Assembly (NCBI GenBank): GCA_030248215.1
Contig: JASANG010004060.1
Coordinates: 1-64,000 of the forward strand
From: Enoplolaimus lenunculus
Taxonomy: Eukaryota; Nematoda; Enoplea; Enoplida; Thoracostomopsidae
Direction: 5' to 3'
Length of the DNA stretch: 64,000 bases
Below the pieces are notes generated by a model. It saw nothing but the letters and a program-made list of their open reading frames with translations, was not told the DNA's origin and did not search any database. Positions 10,697 to 23,800 of the stretch are shown in pieces. The position numbers were made by a program, and so were the translations under genes. Numbering within the stretch: position 1 is the stretch's first letter; each line of letters starts with the position of its first letter.

Positions 10697-13160
10697 CTGA
10701 CAGATTCAATCTTGTTCTAAATGGTTTAGGTTTAGAGGAAGTAGACCAAGTACAACCAGTTTGTAATGTTGCTTCTTTCGCCCAATAGATTTTATTGACT
10801 GGAACAAGCGAAATTTGAAACCAACTTTACGTACTCGTTTAATAGGTTTCTGTTTGTTTATGTGGGAGTAACCATATTATCTTAGCCAATAGCATTGAAG
10901 CAGCGTCGTTGTGCAGCACAAGACAGCCCAACTGTAGGAATTATAATACTTGCAATACTGAATCAAAATTTGTATTATGGTTAATCTTTTTGCGTTACGC
11001 TAGTAGCAAGCTTCAGCTGTCTCGGGAGCAAACATTTGTCAGACAGAACATGGAAGAATTTTTGATGAATGCAAAAGGTTAAAATTTTCTACGGAACCAA
11101 ATTTTATTTAGGAGAGCTAAATCTACGGGTTCTGGACTCGGCTATTGACCCGTTTGGCGTGTAATATACTTTTTGGCTAACTGGCTAAAATGAAAAGTTC
11201 CGTGTTCGATAGTGGTGATCGCATACAGTCTGTAAACGATTTTTGAAGAACACGAAAGTCAAATTGTTTAAATCATAACATGGTTGGCTATTCTACAGCG
11301 CTCTTGCGGTATTTGATACTATTTTAAATTTTAGATTTCGACCAATTAAATTCGAAAATGGTTGATTTAGCAAAAATATAACAGTCTTAATTTTCAGTTT
11401 TCAAAATTTTAACTCAACCTGTAAGCAAAATATACTAGGAATTCGTAGATCCACATACGAGCAACTCTCTTAATACACTGTGTTTTTGCATTAGTTTAGA
11501 AGGATTTGTTCAAGCAAGTCTGTACCTAAGCGTTTAAATTATATACTTAAGCGTTTAAATTTTATAATGACAATTGAAAAAATAACAAAATGTACATTTC
11601 AATGTAAAACAGGACGTTAACAGGATTGTAACTTCATGGAATAACTACATTATAAAATTTGGAATTAAACACGTAATTCTAAAGCCAAAAAGTTTCTATT
11701 TTGTCGTTAAGGAATATATTCTATTCCCTCCTTGTATAGCAACATGGTTGGAAAGATCTGTATACCGGGATAATCTTTGTTTCCGTACTGGAATTACATT
11801 GTTTAATACATTGACATAGAGAGTCATGTGTAAGAAGCCTATTTGGACATTTTTTATATTAGTTTCTGTGTAACAGGGAAACCGGGCTTACACAAGTAAA
11901 AGAAAAGCTCAACGTTAATGTTTCTATTCAATTCCAATACAAATTTTTAGACTGTATGGGTCCAGTAGGCATGATGGAACGCGGGATTCACTTTTTTGCA
12001 GAGGAAAATACGCGGCCTAAATTAATGCTCGCTTTAGACAATATACAAATTACATACATGTTAAAATATACGCATAAAGCAAACCGGCTTCGCCTGATAG
12101 ATTAAGAACACAAAGAACCCGGGTTTTTAGGCTTAGTTTTAAAATTCTCCTTTGACGCTGAGGCTTAAGATTATGAATATGACCAGCATACTATTGCATG
12201 CGCCTAAAAGTAACATTGGCCTAAATCTTCGTTACTTACTTAATGATTTCTGAACATACGTTGTTTTACTGATTTTGCTACCGCCCAACCCTGCCCTTAA
12301 ATTCGAATACTTTGGTTCAATTTCGTTTTTAATTTAAAACTACACCAAATAGAAGAAAAAACGGTCAAATAAAATGCCGACAAATTTGTTTCACAAATTA
12401 CAAGCGCGCAGCCGAAACAACACGATTGAATTCTCATAGCCAACTGAGAACAATTCCCATGACGAATTTCGTTCGGCTACACATCGTCCATAGCCACGTG
12501 TATATTTCGCTTTGGTCCTAGGGTGCAGCCAGAGACGGGGGTTGTGGCCAAAACTTCGTAGCTCCCATCGTATGATTTCGAAAAAAAACGTTTTTTTGTT
12601 AATAAATTTACCCCACAAACGGTATCGTGGCTAGCAAGCCAAAATTCTAGCTAACACCCATACCATTGGTCGGCTGCGTCCGGTGTGACATAAGGTTTTC
12701 GTAATACCAAATAAAAACGGGACACAAAATATAAAGTTTAGTTAAACGGTTATTTCGACATATCGAACTGATATACCTTAAGCATGCTTTTCTGCGTCAC
12801 AGCTTTGTATGATATGTATACTCTTTACAGGCCAATGTTACACTCTTTAACCGAAACATTATAGTCCAAGTCTGCGTTTCATTTAAACCTAAGCGTAAGC
12901 TTAGGCGTGTAAAAATTAGTCTAAAGCTTGGACGTACTCTATTGCTGTGTCGCGGCAAAAAAATGCAACGCTTCATAAGTCTGTCTAGGTCACACACTAA
13001 GTGCCGGGCACTAACGGCAGTCCTGATACGTAAATTTATATCTGTTTCTATTCATGTATACATAAATTTTTGGCCGTGTATAAGTTGAACATTAATGTCC
13101 AGCCGGTAGACAGAAATAGTTAAATGTGGCCCCATTTTCAAGCTGGTTACGCATAGTTGA
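10697..13160. other. Intergenic, largely featureless
   Basis: No gene was found. 12391-12618 holds a minus-strand open frame in locally GC-richer DNA, probably an unassigned repeat fragment. 12885-12910 has a short TTAGGC-like run. Confidence 0.4.
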
Positions 13161-13164
13161 TTGG

Positions 13165-13355
13165 TTAATTTGTAATTAATTTTTAGTTCAACTCAACTTA
13201 AGTTTAGGTTTGATTTGGTTTCTAATTAATTTATATTTGAATTCAACTTAAGTTCAGTTGCAATTAATTTATATTTTAATTCAACTTAAGATCAAGTTCC
13301 ATTTGGTGATTTTGTAATTAATTTTTAGTTCAATTCAACTTAAGTTCAAATTCGG
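13165..13355. repeat. Short tandem repeat, about four units of 40-55 bp
   Basis: Each unit contains TAATTAATTT(A/T)TA followed by TTCAACTTAAG; the third and fourth units keep the CATTTGGT spacer. Confidence 0.7.
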
Positions 13356-13639
13356 CTAAACGCTTAATTCTGCCAAATGAACGTAATTGCAAAAAGGCCA
13401 TGATTGTGTGGGTTGAAACAAAATATATGTTGTTGTATCAGGGTCGTAAACATCGATTTAAGCGGAGTAGTGCCTCATGTAAAAGGTTGTTGCGAGCGAC
13501 TTTGGCAAGCACGCGAGAACATTAGAATCTGTGATATCAATCGAGATTCCTAGAAAAATTGTAGGGGTGTTGCTGATCCCGTAAAGACATACCAAACTGA
13601 AAGTTTCGTATTTCAACTTAATACAATTAATGCAAAAAA

Positions 13640-14850
13640 ATATGCGCTGACTTATTGCTCGCTTCGCTGGCGAGGTTTTTTGGACCAGACTGTCTGACGT
13701 TTGAGTCTTGGTCGGCTACCAATAATGGGACTCCCTATCGGATTTGATAGGGCCACTTTGTTGACCCCCCTTGTTCGACACCCGTTAGTAAAATGGCGAA
13801 CGAAAAAAAATTTTTGTTGACCTGCAGGATAGAGCAGGAGATTTGAAACCTGTCCGTGTTTCATGCACCCTGAAGCGACTTCACAGGTATATTACCCCTT
13901 ATCCTCCGTTACCCCCTATTGGTAAGCCTACGGTATCACATTGCCAGACTTGTTTAGCTGTAAGTTGCACAAGGCAAAACAGCTGAATCTAACTGCACGT
14001 TCGTGATAGACGCTTTGATTTTAATTGTTTTCTGCTTTCACTGCAAGAATAGTATTCGATGCTTTTGAATGCCTATATTAGGCACGTTGGGCCAGGAAAA
14101 TTATTCGCCGTTTGAGAAAATTCTCAACTTTGTTTGTAACTCAACGAAAACCCTTATATGCCCCTCCGGAAAATTTGTTATCCTTACATTAGCAAAGTGA
14201 ACTGGCTACAGGCCTGACTGTTTTGCAGGTGTCGAGTTTTAGATTTTGGGACATTGTCGCTAGTACGTAAAGTCCCAGTGGAGCATTGTAGAAAGAAGTT
14301 TTTGCTTAAAGTTTAAAACTGAGAGGCTGTTTTAATCAATTTGGACGAAGCTAAGACGAAAAAATAAATAAATTTCGCTTTTTGTTATTTTTAATACTTA
14401 CTTTCCAATGAGGTAGTGCTTCTGAATCGCTAGTCTCGTCTGTAAATAGCGAAAACTGGGGAAATTACTCCCGGAAATTTTCACAAAATGGCAAGAGAAC
14501 AGGACCTACGTATATTCTCTCAGCAGGGCCCAACCGGATGTCTGCCTTCGGTTACAGCTTCGGCAAAAAATTGATCTCCGCGTTTTTTTGTCGGATGTTC
14601 CGTCAATTTCGGTAGTGAAATTTTACATAGTTTAATACAAAATTTATTTGTATCGTGCGTTTTGTTTTATAACAGTTTGTACAATTTTGATGCAAAAAAT
14701 TGCCAGCATTTCGTAAAAATACGAGTGTAAAACCAAACTAATTAGCACCTTGTAGATATTTGCTAAAATTAACCGATTAAACATCATTTTAGCTGCCTCT
14801 GGCTTCGGTATTTTTCACCTCCGGTTGCGGCAGCTTCTCGGTCACTGATG
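13640..14850. repeat. Mosaic of dispersed repeat fragments
   Basis: 13650-13760 repeats the GCTCGCTTCGCTGGCGAG word of the 4838 copy. 14080-14215 is a copy of the GGCTACGG family. 14524-14850 is a second CGGCTCCGG-type copy ending in CACCTCCGGTTGCGGC. No gene was seen. Confidence 0.45.
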
Positions 14851-15265
14851 AACTACTTCTTCTTCGAACGACTATGCCATGACGCATTGTTGTCCAAGTT
14901 TTGCTATGAACACACAAATTCATTATTGTGAAGACAACAAAAGGACAAGGGTCATAAGCGCCGTCAGAAATTTTCTATCAACTTTCCTTTACTACAGCTA
15001 TTTTTACAGATTATTAGCTAAATTTACTGACTGCTGTTTTAAAAACATCTTAGTCTAAAACGTTTTTAGTTTCGATCATAGTCAATGTTACGAAATATAC
15101 TGATTATCCGTACCTACAAGTATTCACTATCTCACAACCTATCTTTATTAATTAACTTATAAATACTCTATGATTAGCGTTTTTTAATTAGTCAAATTGA
15201 TACTTAAATATACTGACAGTTGTGAGGTATAAAAACCGCAGTTCAAGTTCAACACGTCATAGGGG
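14851..15265. other. Intergenic, no feature recognised
   Basis: No coding or repeat signal that I can support. Confidence 0.4.
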
Positions 15266-15510
15266 ACCTAAAATGCTTTATGGAAGCCATACAAGGATTC
15301 CGCTTAATATTAAACAGAAGCCAAAATATTGGCCGGTGTTCAGGACGTGCTTGCTGGGAGACAGGAGGATTGGAAAACTTGTAAACTTGGGACTTAAACT
15401 GCTTAATGGAAGCCCATGCGAGAATTCCGCTTAATTCTAAAAAGGGGCCAAAGTATTGACCTGTGTTCAGGGCCAGCTTGCTGGGAGACAGGAGGATTTG
15501 GGAACTTGAA
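15266..15510. repeat. Imperfect tandem duplication, about 120-bp unit, two copies
   Basis: Both units share GCTTAATGGAAGCC-like, ATTCCGCTTAAT, GTGTTCAGG and GCTTGCTGGGAGACAGGAGG words in order (first about 15266-15392, second 15393-15510). Confidence 0.75.
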
Positions 15511-16305
15511 ATCTGACAAGTTTATGTTTAGGCTTAGGCATATGTTTTGGCGTTGGGTTATACTTTGGGTGAGCAGGCAAGTCCCTATGACAAAAATGAC
15601 TCGACGCTTTAACAAAAGAGGGTCGCCAGCCGTAACCTCCATCTTTGATAAGAGAGAGCTGTACTACAAAGATAACTGTAGTACCATTGTTTGTAAGGCG
15701 GGCCAAACATAAGAATGATGGTTTTTACGATTAGGATGACGTCAACGAATGTATTTTAAGCAAGACTAAATATGAATTTTTCAAACAGCTGTATACTTAA
15801 CTGACCATCACTAATGTCCGGATGTTTAATATCATCCGCTCTATATGCATAAACTTAGGTTTAAGTTTGTTCAATTTCCTTCCCAATGTGAGTTCTCGAG
15901 GTTGATGTGAAGGTGAGCAAATAAAAACCACCTAAGGGCCCGTCAATTGCGGATACTTGGGGGTCCACTCAGGCCGTGGCTCCCCCAACATCATCTCAAT
16001 AAAAATTATATAGAGTGTCAATTGCTGTTCAACGCTGTTCCGAAAATAGCAGGCAGTTCTAACTCATTCAAAAACAGAAAAGATGTTGCTGAAGCTGATT
16101 GGATTTTGCTTTTTCAAAACTAAATTGGCATCCGAATCGTTGATGCGTTAGTTTTATTTGTGATTCATCTCAAATGAACGAACGTAAAGAAGTAAATTGT
16201 ATGACAATAGTTCGTGGTTTGTGTGTGGGTCAAAAATAAGTTTATTACCTATGAAATTTTGTCCCCCCATTGTGAGATCCTATATCCGTCACTGGGACCC
16301 GTAAT
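15511..16305. other. Intergenic, no gene seen
   Basis: Short overlapping open frames at 15416-15712 are carried by the duplicated repeat and its flank and show no domain. Confidence 0.4.
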
Positions 16306-16309
16306 AGAA

Positions 16310-16549
16310 CACTGCAAAAATGGTAAGTCAAATTGTCTCTCTCCAAAATAGGCTTTTCTGGACTACACAAACTGAGTCAAATTCGATTCCGTCAGAGTCA
16401 AATTCGACTCACTGAGCGAATCATTGAGTCGAATTTGACTCTGACGGAATCGAATTTGACTCTGACGGAATCGAATTTGACACAGTTTGTGTAGTCCCGA
16501 AAAGCCTATTTCGGAGAGTGTCAATTTGACTTACCATTTTTTGCAGCGT
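16310..16549. mobile_element. CACTGCAAAAA-family MITE (long hairpin)
   Basis: Left CACTGCAAAAATGGTAAGTC and right TTTTTTGCAGCG with almost the entire 240 bp self-complementary. The target-site TA is not preserved on either side. Confidence 0.8.
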
Positions 16550-17660
16550 GGATATTTAAACTTTTGTGGCATATCAACGCTTCGAAAGTTCAAGAAATGT
16601 AATGTCTTACAGATATTACGAACTTTTTTGTTTTCAACGCACTTAGTCCTTGAGCTCAGGTGGTCCACATCCTAACCTTAAATAATATTTATTTGCTATA
16701 ATTTTAGAAAAAATCGGTAAAATGGCCTCGAAAATTACGTTTTAGGCTTATTTTTTGGAAATCTTGACAAATAACTTCAAAAATTGTATGAAACGTTAAA
16801 ACTAAACGCAACAATCGATACATTTCTTGTACAAACCATAGAGAAATTTTATACTACCAAAATTGCCGGAATCTCTGGTAGGAATTCTACCAAGACCGGG
16901 GCAGACATCCGGTTGTACCCTGGTATGTATGGTGTCGGATTCAGTAAACTAGCCGACTTGCAATTGTTTAAGCTTTTTTATGTTATTTTTAATTTTATTT
17001 TTAAATAATTATTTGTTTATTTTTATTTTTTAAATGTGCATTGAAACCAACGGAATAGAACGCAAGGTTTTACGTCTCTACGTAAAATCCCAGGGGTATA
17101 ATTTGTGAAAGTTTCTATAAAATATATTATTAAATTGCACATTACTGTACGAATATGGATGTAATAGAGCGTCCGTGGGTAATCCTGTATTATTCTTGAT
17201 AGTTCTCCTCGGACCTGTATCCACAGAAAGCCCAGAAAGGCACCACCCAAAAAAATTTGCCTCGCTCATTTAGAAAACTTTAATCTTGTCTGTAAGTCAT
17301 CAGAAACCTTTGTATACGCCTCCTGGAAAATTTTCAACCCTCATAGCAAGTTGAGCTGGCTATACTGGCCTGGTTCTTCTCTGTCCATATTTCTAAACCA
17401 GGAAATATAAATTTATTGACCAGAAGCGAAACGAATGATATTTCTAGAATTGAAATAGCATTCTTTATCAGCTCTTGCACGCTTTCGCTCACATTTACGT
17501 TTAGGCTCGTACGTAGTATCAGAAATGGAAATACACGTCAACAGGTAATGGGTTAAAATTTTGGGAATTTTGTTGAGTTGCGGATGGGTCATAGTCAATG
17601 GTTTCTTCCATGTTACCCATTATTTTATTAAGTACTATTGTATTGATGACATCCATTGCT
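16550..17660. other. Intergenic with one decayed repeat
   Basis: 17258-17370 matches the GGCTACGG dispersed family (CCTCCTGGAAAATTTTCAACC ... GAGCTGGCTA). No gene was seen. Confidence 0.4.
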
Positions 17661-17661
17661 A

Positions 17662-17893
17662 CACTGTAAATTTCAGTCAGTTGATTTTAACTCAAAATGA
17701 TTTGAATCGCTCCGTCTGAGTTAGGACTATCAGAGCTCAGAAGTTTGAATTGATTCAATTTATTGGGAGTTAATTAATCAACTGAATGAGAATTAACTCA
17801 ACTGAGAATGAGGTAATGTTTACTGATATTAATTCAGAAATAAAACCAACTCGCTAGCTGAATTGATTAATCAACTCATTGGAATTTACAGAG
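17662..17893. mobile_element. CACTGTAAATTCC-family MITE
   Basis: TA at 17660-17661 and 17894-17895; ends CACTGTAAATTTC and GGAATTTACAGAG. Confidence 0.8.
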
Positions 17894-18174
17894 TATAAAA
17901 CGTTGCAAATTTAAGTTCGCACGACAACTTGAGAATTTCTGCTTCAAACATGATAAACTCAGATTCGAGTTGGTTCGTTTTACTTTTTAGGCTAATAAAT
18001 CGAAGTTCACGACAATTGAAATAAAAATCATCGGTGTCTAATGGTTGCAGAACGCCAAACAAGCTCACTATGTGCAAAAATATTAAATCAAACTATATTA
18101 GATCAAACGCTGACTGCAGAAACTACGGCAAACAAGGCGAATACGGTTGATTTAACGTGTAATTTTGAACGCTA

Positions 18175-18427
18175 CACTGTAAATTCCAATGAGTTAATTA
18201 ATTAACTCAGACGGAAAGTTAGTTATTTCTGATTTAATAACAGAACACTTTAACGCACTTTGAGTTGACTTGATTCTCACCGTGAGTTGAGTTGACTCTA
18301 AATGAGTTGATTAATTAACTCAGAATGAATTGAATCAACTCAAAACTCTGAGTTCTGATAGTCCTAACTCAGACTGTAGTGATTAAACTCATTCTGTGTT
18401 AAAATGAACTCACTAAAATTTACAGTA
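18175..18427. mobile_element. CACTGTAAATTCC-family MITE
   Basis: Left end CACTGTAAATTCC preceded by TA; right end AAATTTACAGTATA. Confidence 0.8.
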
Positions 18428-19135
18428 TATTGTGTCCGACGGTACATCATGTACTCAGTTATTGTCACAAAATAGCAACGATTGTTGTACATATCTTAGG
18501 CTTCTCAAATATAACTGGAAAAGTAGACTTTTGTCAAATCAAAACGTAAAAAAACCCAGCCAAACCAACGCATACGGCGCGTATTCTTTGACAAAAATAT
18601 AGTACTTTTAATATTAATAGTTTGAACAAATCACAAATTGAAGTATATATCGCAGTAAAAAGCCATGAAATCAGTATTGTCGTGGAAAAATTTTGAAATC
18701 GACGGGAGGCAAACACCGAAGAACAGACCTAAAAATAGCTGATATTAAGACAAAAGTTAGGGTACCGCGTTATAAACGAAGGGAGTGTGCTTAATTAGCT
18801 TATATTAATTCAAATTTTGGGACAGTTGTGTGGGCCAAAGGCCCCAACTGTGAACGGCTGTGCATTAAAGCTGAATACGAATGCCATCTATGAAGTGAGC
18901 TTGTATCATTGTCTTTCGTTTGTTTTAGTCTTCTATAGTTTTCTATGTTTTTCATAGTCTACAGAACACGTGTGGCTTTTGTTGTATTCTAATTTTTATT
19001 ACCGCAAACGTATTGAGTGTCGCTGAAGTTACCCAGCGTTTTTGACACCTCTTCGCCTGAAACCTTATATTTAAGCACAATCGTGCCCACGTCCATGACA
19101 TTCAGGACCGTTGTAAGGATTTCATTTCGGAAAGG
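18428..19135. other. Intergenic, no feature recognised
   Basis: No coding signal or repeat boundary identified. Confidence 0.4.
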
Positions 19136-19137
19136 TA

Positions 19138-19286
19138 CACTGCAAAAAAACGGCGAGTCAAATTGACTATCTCCGAAATTGGCTTTTCCTGACTACACAA
19201 ACTGAGTCAAAATTTGACTCCGCCGGAGTGAAATTCGACTCACCTATTTTGGAGAGAGTCAATTTGACTCACCATTTTTTGCCATG
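19138..19286. mobile_element. Shortened CACTGCAAAAA-family MITE
   Basis: A 149-bp copy, left TA present (19136-19137). The centre of the hairpin is deleted relative to 16310-16549 and the right end is decayed (TTTTTTGCCATG). Confidence 0.75.
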
Positions 19287-19720
19287 CAGATTAAACACTA
19301 GGGTGAATGATAACGTCGTTTGTGGTAGGGTGGAGTGCTGATCAATCTGAAACAATTTTTCAATGGAATACGCTTATACTACTATTACAGCCGTGTTCCG
19401 TATACATTGACCCAGTATTCGTAGAACATTTGAGATAAATGAGAATGCTGTATTTGGTAGGAACGCCCCTTTTCTATCATGCGGACCCTGGCGATATGCT
19501 GATATTGGCACGGTTGGTATTTTTTCACTTTCCGCCATGATAAATTTGATAAAAGACAAAAGTTTAACCCACATTACTGTTTATTAATACCTGTGGATGG
19601 TTTCTAAATTTCCTGTGACAGCCAAATATGCTACAGCACAATTCTGCTGTTAAAATTCAGTTCTTTGCAATTTAGTACAAAACTCGTTTGATTAATCAAT
19701 TCAAATGTTTCTAAGTATAT

Positions 19721-19860
19721 ACTGTAGTGATCCGAATATCAGCGGGCTTGTGATAAGAGGTAGTTGCCATGTTGAGTCGTAAAATCAATAGGAGCCTGTA
19801 TCCTTATAATGAGAGTCCGTTATTGGATAGAGTCCATAAGCAATATTTGTCCTAAAGTGG
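19721..19860. mobile_element. Partial CTGTAGTGACCC element
   Basis: Starts ACTGTAGTGATCCGAA and contains words shared with the full copy at 37681-38111 (AATAGGAGCCTGTATCC, GAGAGTCCGTTA). The right terminus was not found. Confidence 0.5.
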
Positions 19861-20367
19861 TCAAATATTTAACAAACACTCAGACAACCAACAAAAACTT
19901 TATTAAATCCACAAAAAGTTTAGCGGATATGGCAATCAACAAAAATGATCAAAGTAAGTTAGTTCTGTCTCCCAAAGAATGAATATAAAAAGAAAAGTGT
20001 TGGTTGCAACTAAAACATGGGAAACAAATAACAGTCCATAAACCGAATAACAGCTGGAGTATCCTCCGGACAGGCAAAATATCAGTTCCCCCATTTATTC
20101 GGGTCTATCCTCGCTATCCTACTGCCAATCACTAGTTTCTGTTCTAGATATAAACTAAAAAAGCAACCTTCCAATCATTTTTTGACTCAATGCCGTAATA
20201 TAGAACCACTATGAAAGTGTAGAAAAACTAAACAATATGAAATTACACATAAAAGATTTTGCCCATGTAGAAAATAGGTCCTATAATCCAAGCGAGCATT
20301 AAGCTGAGCATATGCCTAAAGCAAAGTCTAGAGTCTAAGTTAGATTGAATACCTGATGTCGTCCAGT

Positions 20368-20775
20368 ACACAGCAGGGATCAACCATAGGTCTGCCTACG
20401 GCTCCGGCTCCGGTAGAAAATCGGCCTACGACACCGGCTCCGGTTTTTGTCGGAGGTTCCGGCAATTTCGGTAGTAAAATTTTGCACAATTTTGTAAAAT
20501 TTTCCTGTGTAGCGCGTTTCGTTTTAGTTTTGTCACAATTTTCAGAAAAGAATTTCCGAAATTTCACAGAAAATTAGCGTAAAACCAAACATCTTAACAA
20601 CATATTGCAGATATTGGCTAAAATTAACTAATTAACCACCATTTTTACTATATAACTTCGAGTCACATCCGGCTCCGGCTTCGGTTTCGGCTCCCGTTTC
20701 TGCTCCGGCAAGTTTCAGTTGACCTCCGGCTACGGTATTTTTATCTCCGGATGCACCCTGCTACACAGAGCTTGA
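20368..20775. repeat. Dispersed CGGCTCCGG repeat (copy 3)
   Basis: Starts with CGGCTCCGG runs, has an AT-rich middle and ends CTCCGGATGCACCCTGCTACAC. It sits about 100 bp upstream of the GPCR frame, so it may lie in that gene's promoter or 5' intron. Both strands are open here because of the repetitive start, not because of coding. Confidence 0.6.
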
Positions 20776-20865
20776 ACGTAACTCTAAACCTAAGCTATAC
20801 CTGTTAATCAGAGCACAAAGTTATTAAACGCGACAATCCTACGATGTTCAAAACTTATTCTATAC

Positions 20866-23800
20866 ATGGCCGTATGTTTTCAATTTCAGAAATGCTTGGT
20901 AATGCAAATGTTTATAAATACAGCTAATCCGTATCGAAATGTATCTATAAACTCAATCATTTTACCGGTTTTATTCGACACATTTCATCTGGTCATAAGT
21001 GTTACTAGCAGTCCGTCACCGGCAATTGACGACCCAGCTCTGCGCGAGACCCCCGAATTTTCCGGAGGCGTTCGACGTGTACATCGTCGTTCACATTCAT
21101 CCGAACCTGCAACAATAACATTGCCCAATTTTTTCAACTCAACAACACAATTTGATAACTCAACTCAGCATCGTGGTTCAAATTTCACCGTAGAAACTTG
21201 TAATTATCCTCCGGTTGCAAACATTATCGAACGATTTTACTATATCGCTTTAACTGAAACGATAATTTGTGCGTTTGGACTAATTGGGAATATTTTGACG
21301 TTTTTTACATTTATGCGGCGTCAAATGCGAGCGCGTGCGAGTTCGTATTTTCTCGCATCACTCGCAGTGTGCGACATTGGTGTCGTGACCACTGCAGTGT
21401 TGTTGTACGTTGTCGAAGTTACGTACGACTATTTTCGCGTGTTTGCGCTTTATGCGTAAGTTTTTGCGCTGATTTATATAATACAAAGGGCCCATTTGTT
21501 GAACAGGGCCGAAACAGCGCTATAAACATATTCCTAAGCCTAAGCCTAAGCCTAAGCCTAAGCATAAGCCTAAGCCTAAGCATAAGGATGAGCCTATTCC
21601 TAAGCCTAAGCCTAGCCTAAGCATACGGATGAGCGTATTCCTAAGCCTAAGCCGAAGCCTAAGCAAAAAAGTAAAGTCAAAAGCTTTAAACTGATTCTAT
21701 TACAGCCCTGCCGTAAAACGATCCGGCATTGTTCTATACACATAGGCCATACGAAGTTCATGTACTTTACACAAGGATCTCGGCGTGAAAGTTTAGTGAA
21801 TTGTAGTTTTCACGGAATCCGATACCACGTGTGTTCGCAACCGAGACAAAAATGCTTTTTCTTATCCTTCCATGGTTTTGGGACTATAAATCTGTTGTAT
21901 GCGCTTTTTGTGTACAATTTTCAACTTTCCATCACAGATCCCATTAAACAGGTAACGGGTATTGAAGGATCCTGTTTTGTTATTCGTCCAATATTTCGAC
22001 AGTATATACTCCTGCTTTACCTACGCCAATAACAGGAGGAGGTTTTATACAGGGAGAGAGATTGAGAGGATATATTGCATCCCGTAATTTTATGACGGAA
22101 AAAGCAAGAAGTTTTGCCAAAATTTTAAAATAACGGCTGCGCTATGCTTGTCATACGTCACTGTGCGTCACCATACGCCGCAATATGATATCGAACGTAA
22201 TTTACGTATAATATACTTCACCGCAGGGTTGTTGCCCGGAAAAAAATTACCGGAAAAATGGTTTTTTCCATTTTTTTCCGAATGCGGTGGAAAAATGGAA
22301 AAAAAAAACAATTTTGTCCGGTAATTTTTTTAAAAGGCTTCGATGTCAGAAAATACCCAAAAATATTTAGGGTGACTTGTTTAGCTTGCTCCACTCATGA
22401 GTTTCTGATGTTCTGATGACATCCTCCGGTTGTTCCATGCCAAAACTTAAATTTTTAAAAAAATTAGAATTTTAAGGTCCTGGACTCAAAATGTTTTTGT
22501 CGAGATATTATACAAATTATACACCATTTGACACAAGTTGCGGAGCTAAAACGAATATTGTGATATGTTTGTCAGTGATATATAATTTGTACAACTTATA
22601 GAAAAAAATTTGGGTCCCTGGGAGCTGAACTTGTGGCCTTAAAAATCAAATTTTTCAAAAATTCAGATTTGGGCATGGAATGATCAGAGGATGTCATCAG
22701 AAGCTCAAATATGCAAAAACTTGCAAAACGCAAGCGTTTTGGGGCAAACGAAGGCTAAGGTGGGCTAACCGGTCACTCAGACAAAGAATAATTTTTTCCA
22801 TTTGTTCCATTTTTTTCGGAAAAAATGGGAAAAAAATTCATTTTTTTCCGGTCATAATTTTTTCCGGAAAAAACAACCCTGTTTCACCGTAACGTACGGT
22901 AACGGACGGCATCGTACGGGTGACGGACGGTGACGGACGGCGCCGAGCGGCATAAAATAATTAAAAACTATAGCACAACCACAACTTTTCGAGATGACCA
23001 AATTTTCTTTCATACAAACTATACCATCTCGAAATGAAATCATAGCTTCATAGCTACACTCCTGGCTCATGCAAATAAGTCGATTTGTTTATTTTCAGCG
23101 CATGGTATCAGTATTTGCGGATGGTATTTGTGCTCAGCAACATCTTTCATATGTCCGCTGTTTACATGACAGTTGCGGCGACAGTCGAACGTTGCGTAAC
23201 CGTTTACCGATCTTACAACGATTCAAGTCGCGAAGAAGAGTCAGCTTGCAGTCCGCCAAAAGCGCTGTTCACAATTGCAATCATTTACACAATTATCGGC
23301 AGTTTAATGTCGATGAAATATTTTGAAATTGAAATTCATACTGTCGCTGGATGTGAAAGTTTCGGCAAATATACTGCTGCACCGGGTATACTGTTACACA
23401 ACAAAATCTACGTTCTCGTATATACGGTATGGATATCGTCTATAGTTTTCGTATTTATTCCGTTTGCATTCTTGCTACTGTTAAATTTAGCCATTTTATG
23501 CCGACTCGCACGCCGTGAAGTTCACCAGTCGCCCGGTATGCTTACAGCGACACCGTGGCTGCTCCGAGTAGAAGAGCGAGCACGCAGAGCTCGAGCTCGA
23601 GACGCGTCAAGAGCTCTGTTAGTAGTTGTTTTTGTATTTTTAATTTGTAACATCCCACAACTGATGTTAACAATCATTGAACAGGCGAACACTGAATTTC
23701 TAACCAACCATCGCGTGTTTTATACGCTGTTTCGAGACGTTGGTAATTTGCTTGCAGTAGTTAATTCTTCGTCAAACTTTGTTATTTATCTTGCGTTAAG

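Noticed and set aside
12391-12618. Minus-strand frame rich in Trp/Arg (WELRSFGHNPRLWLHP)
   Set aside because: Looks like a fragment of a dispersed repeat; no domain could be named and no second copy was found in the window.
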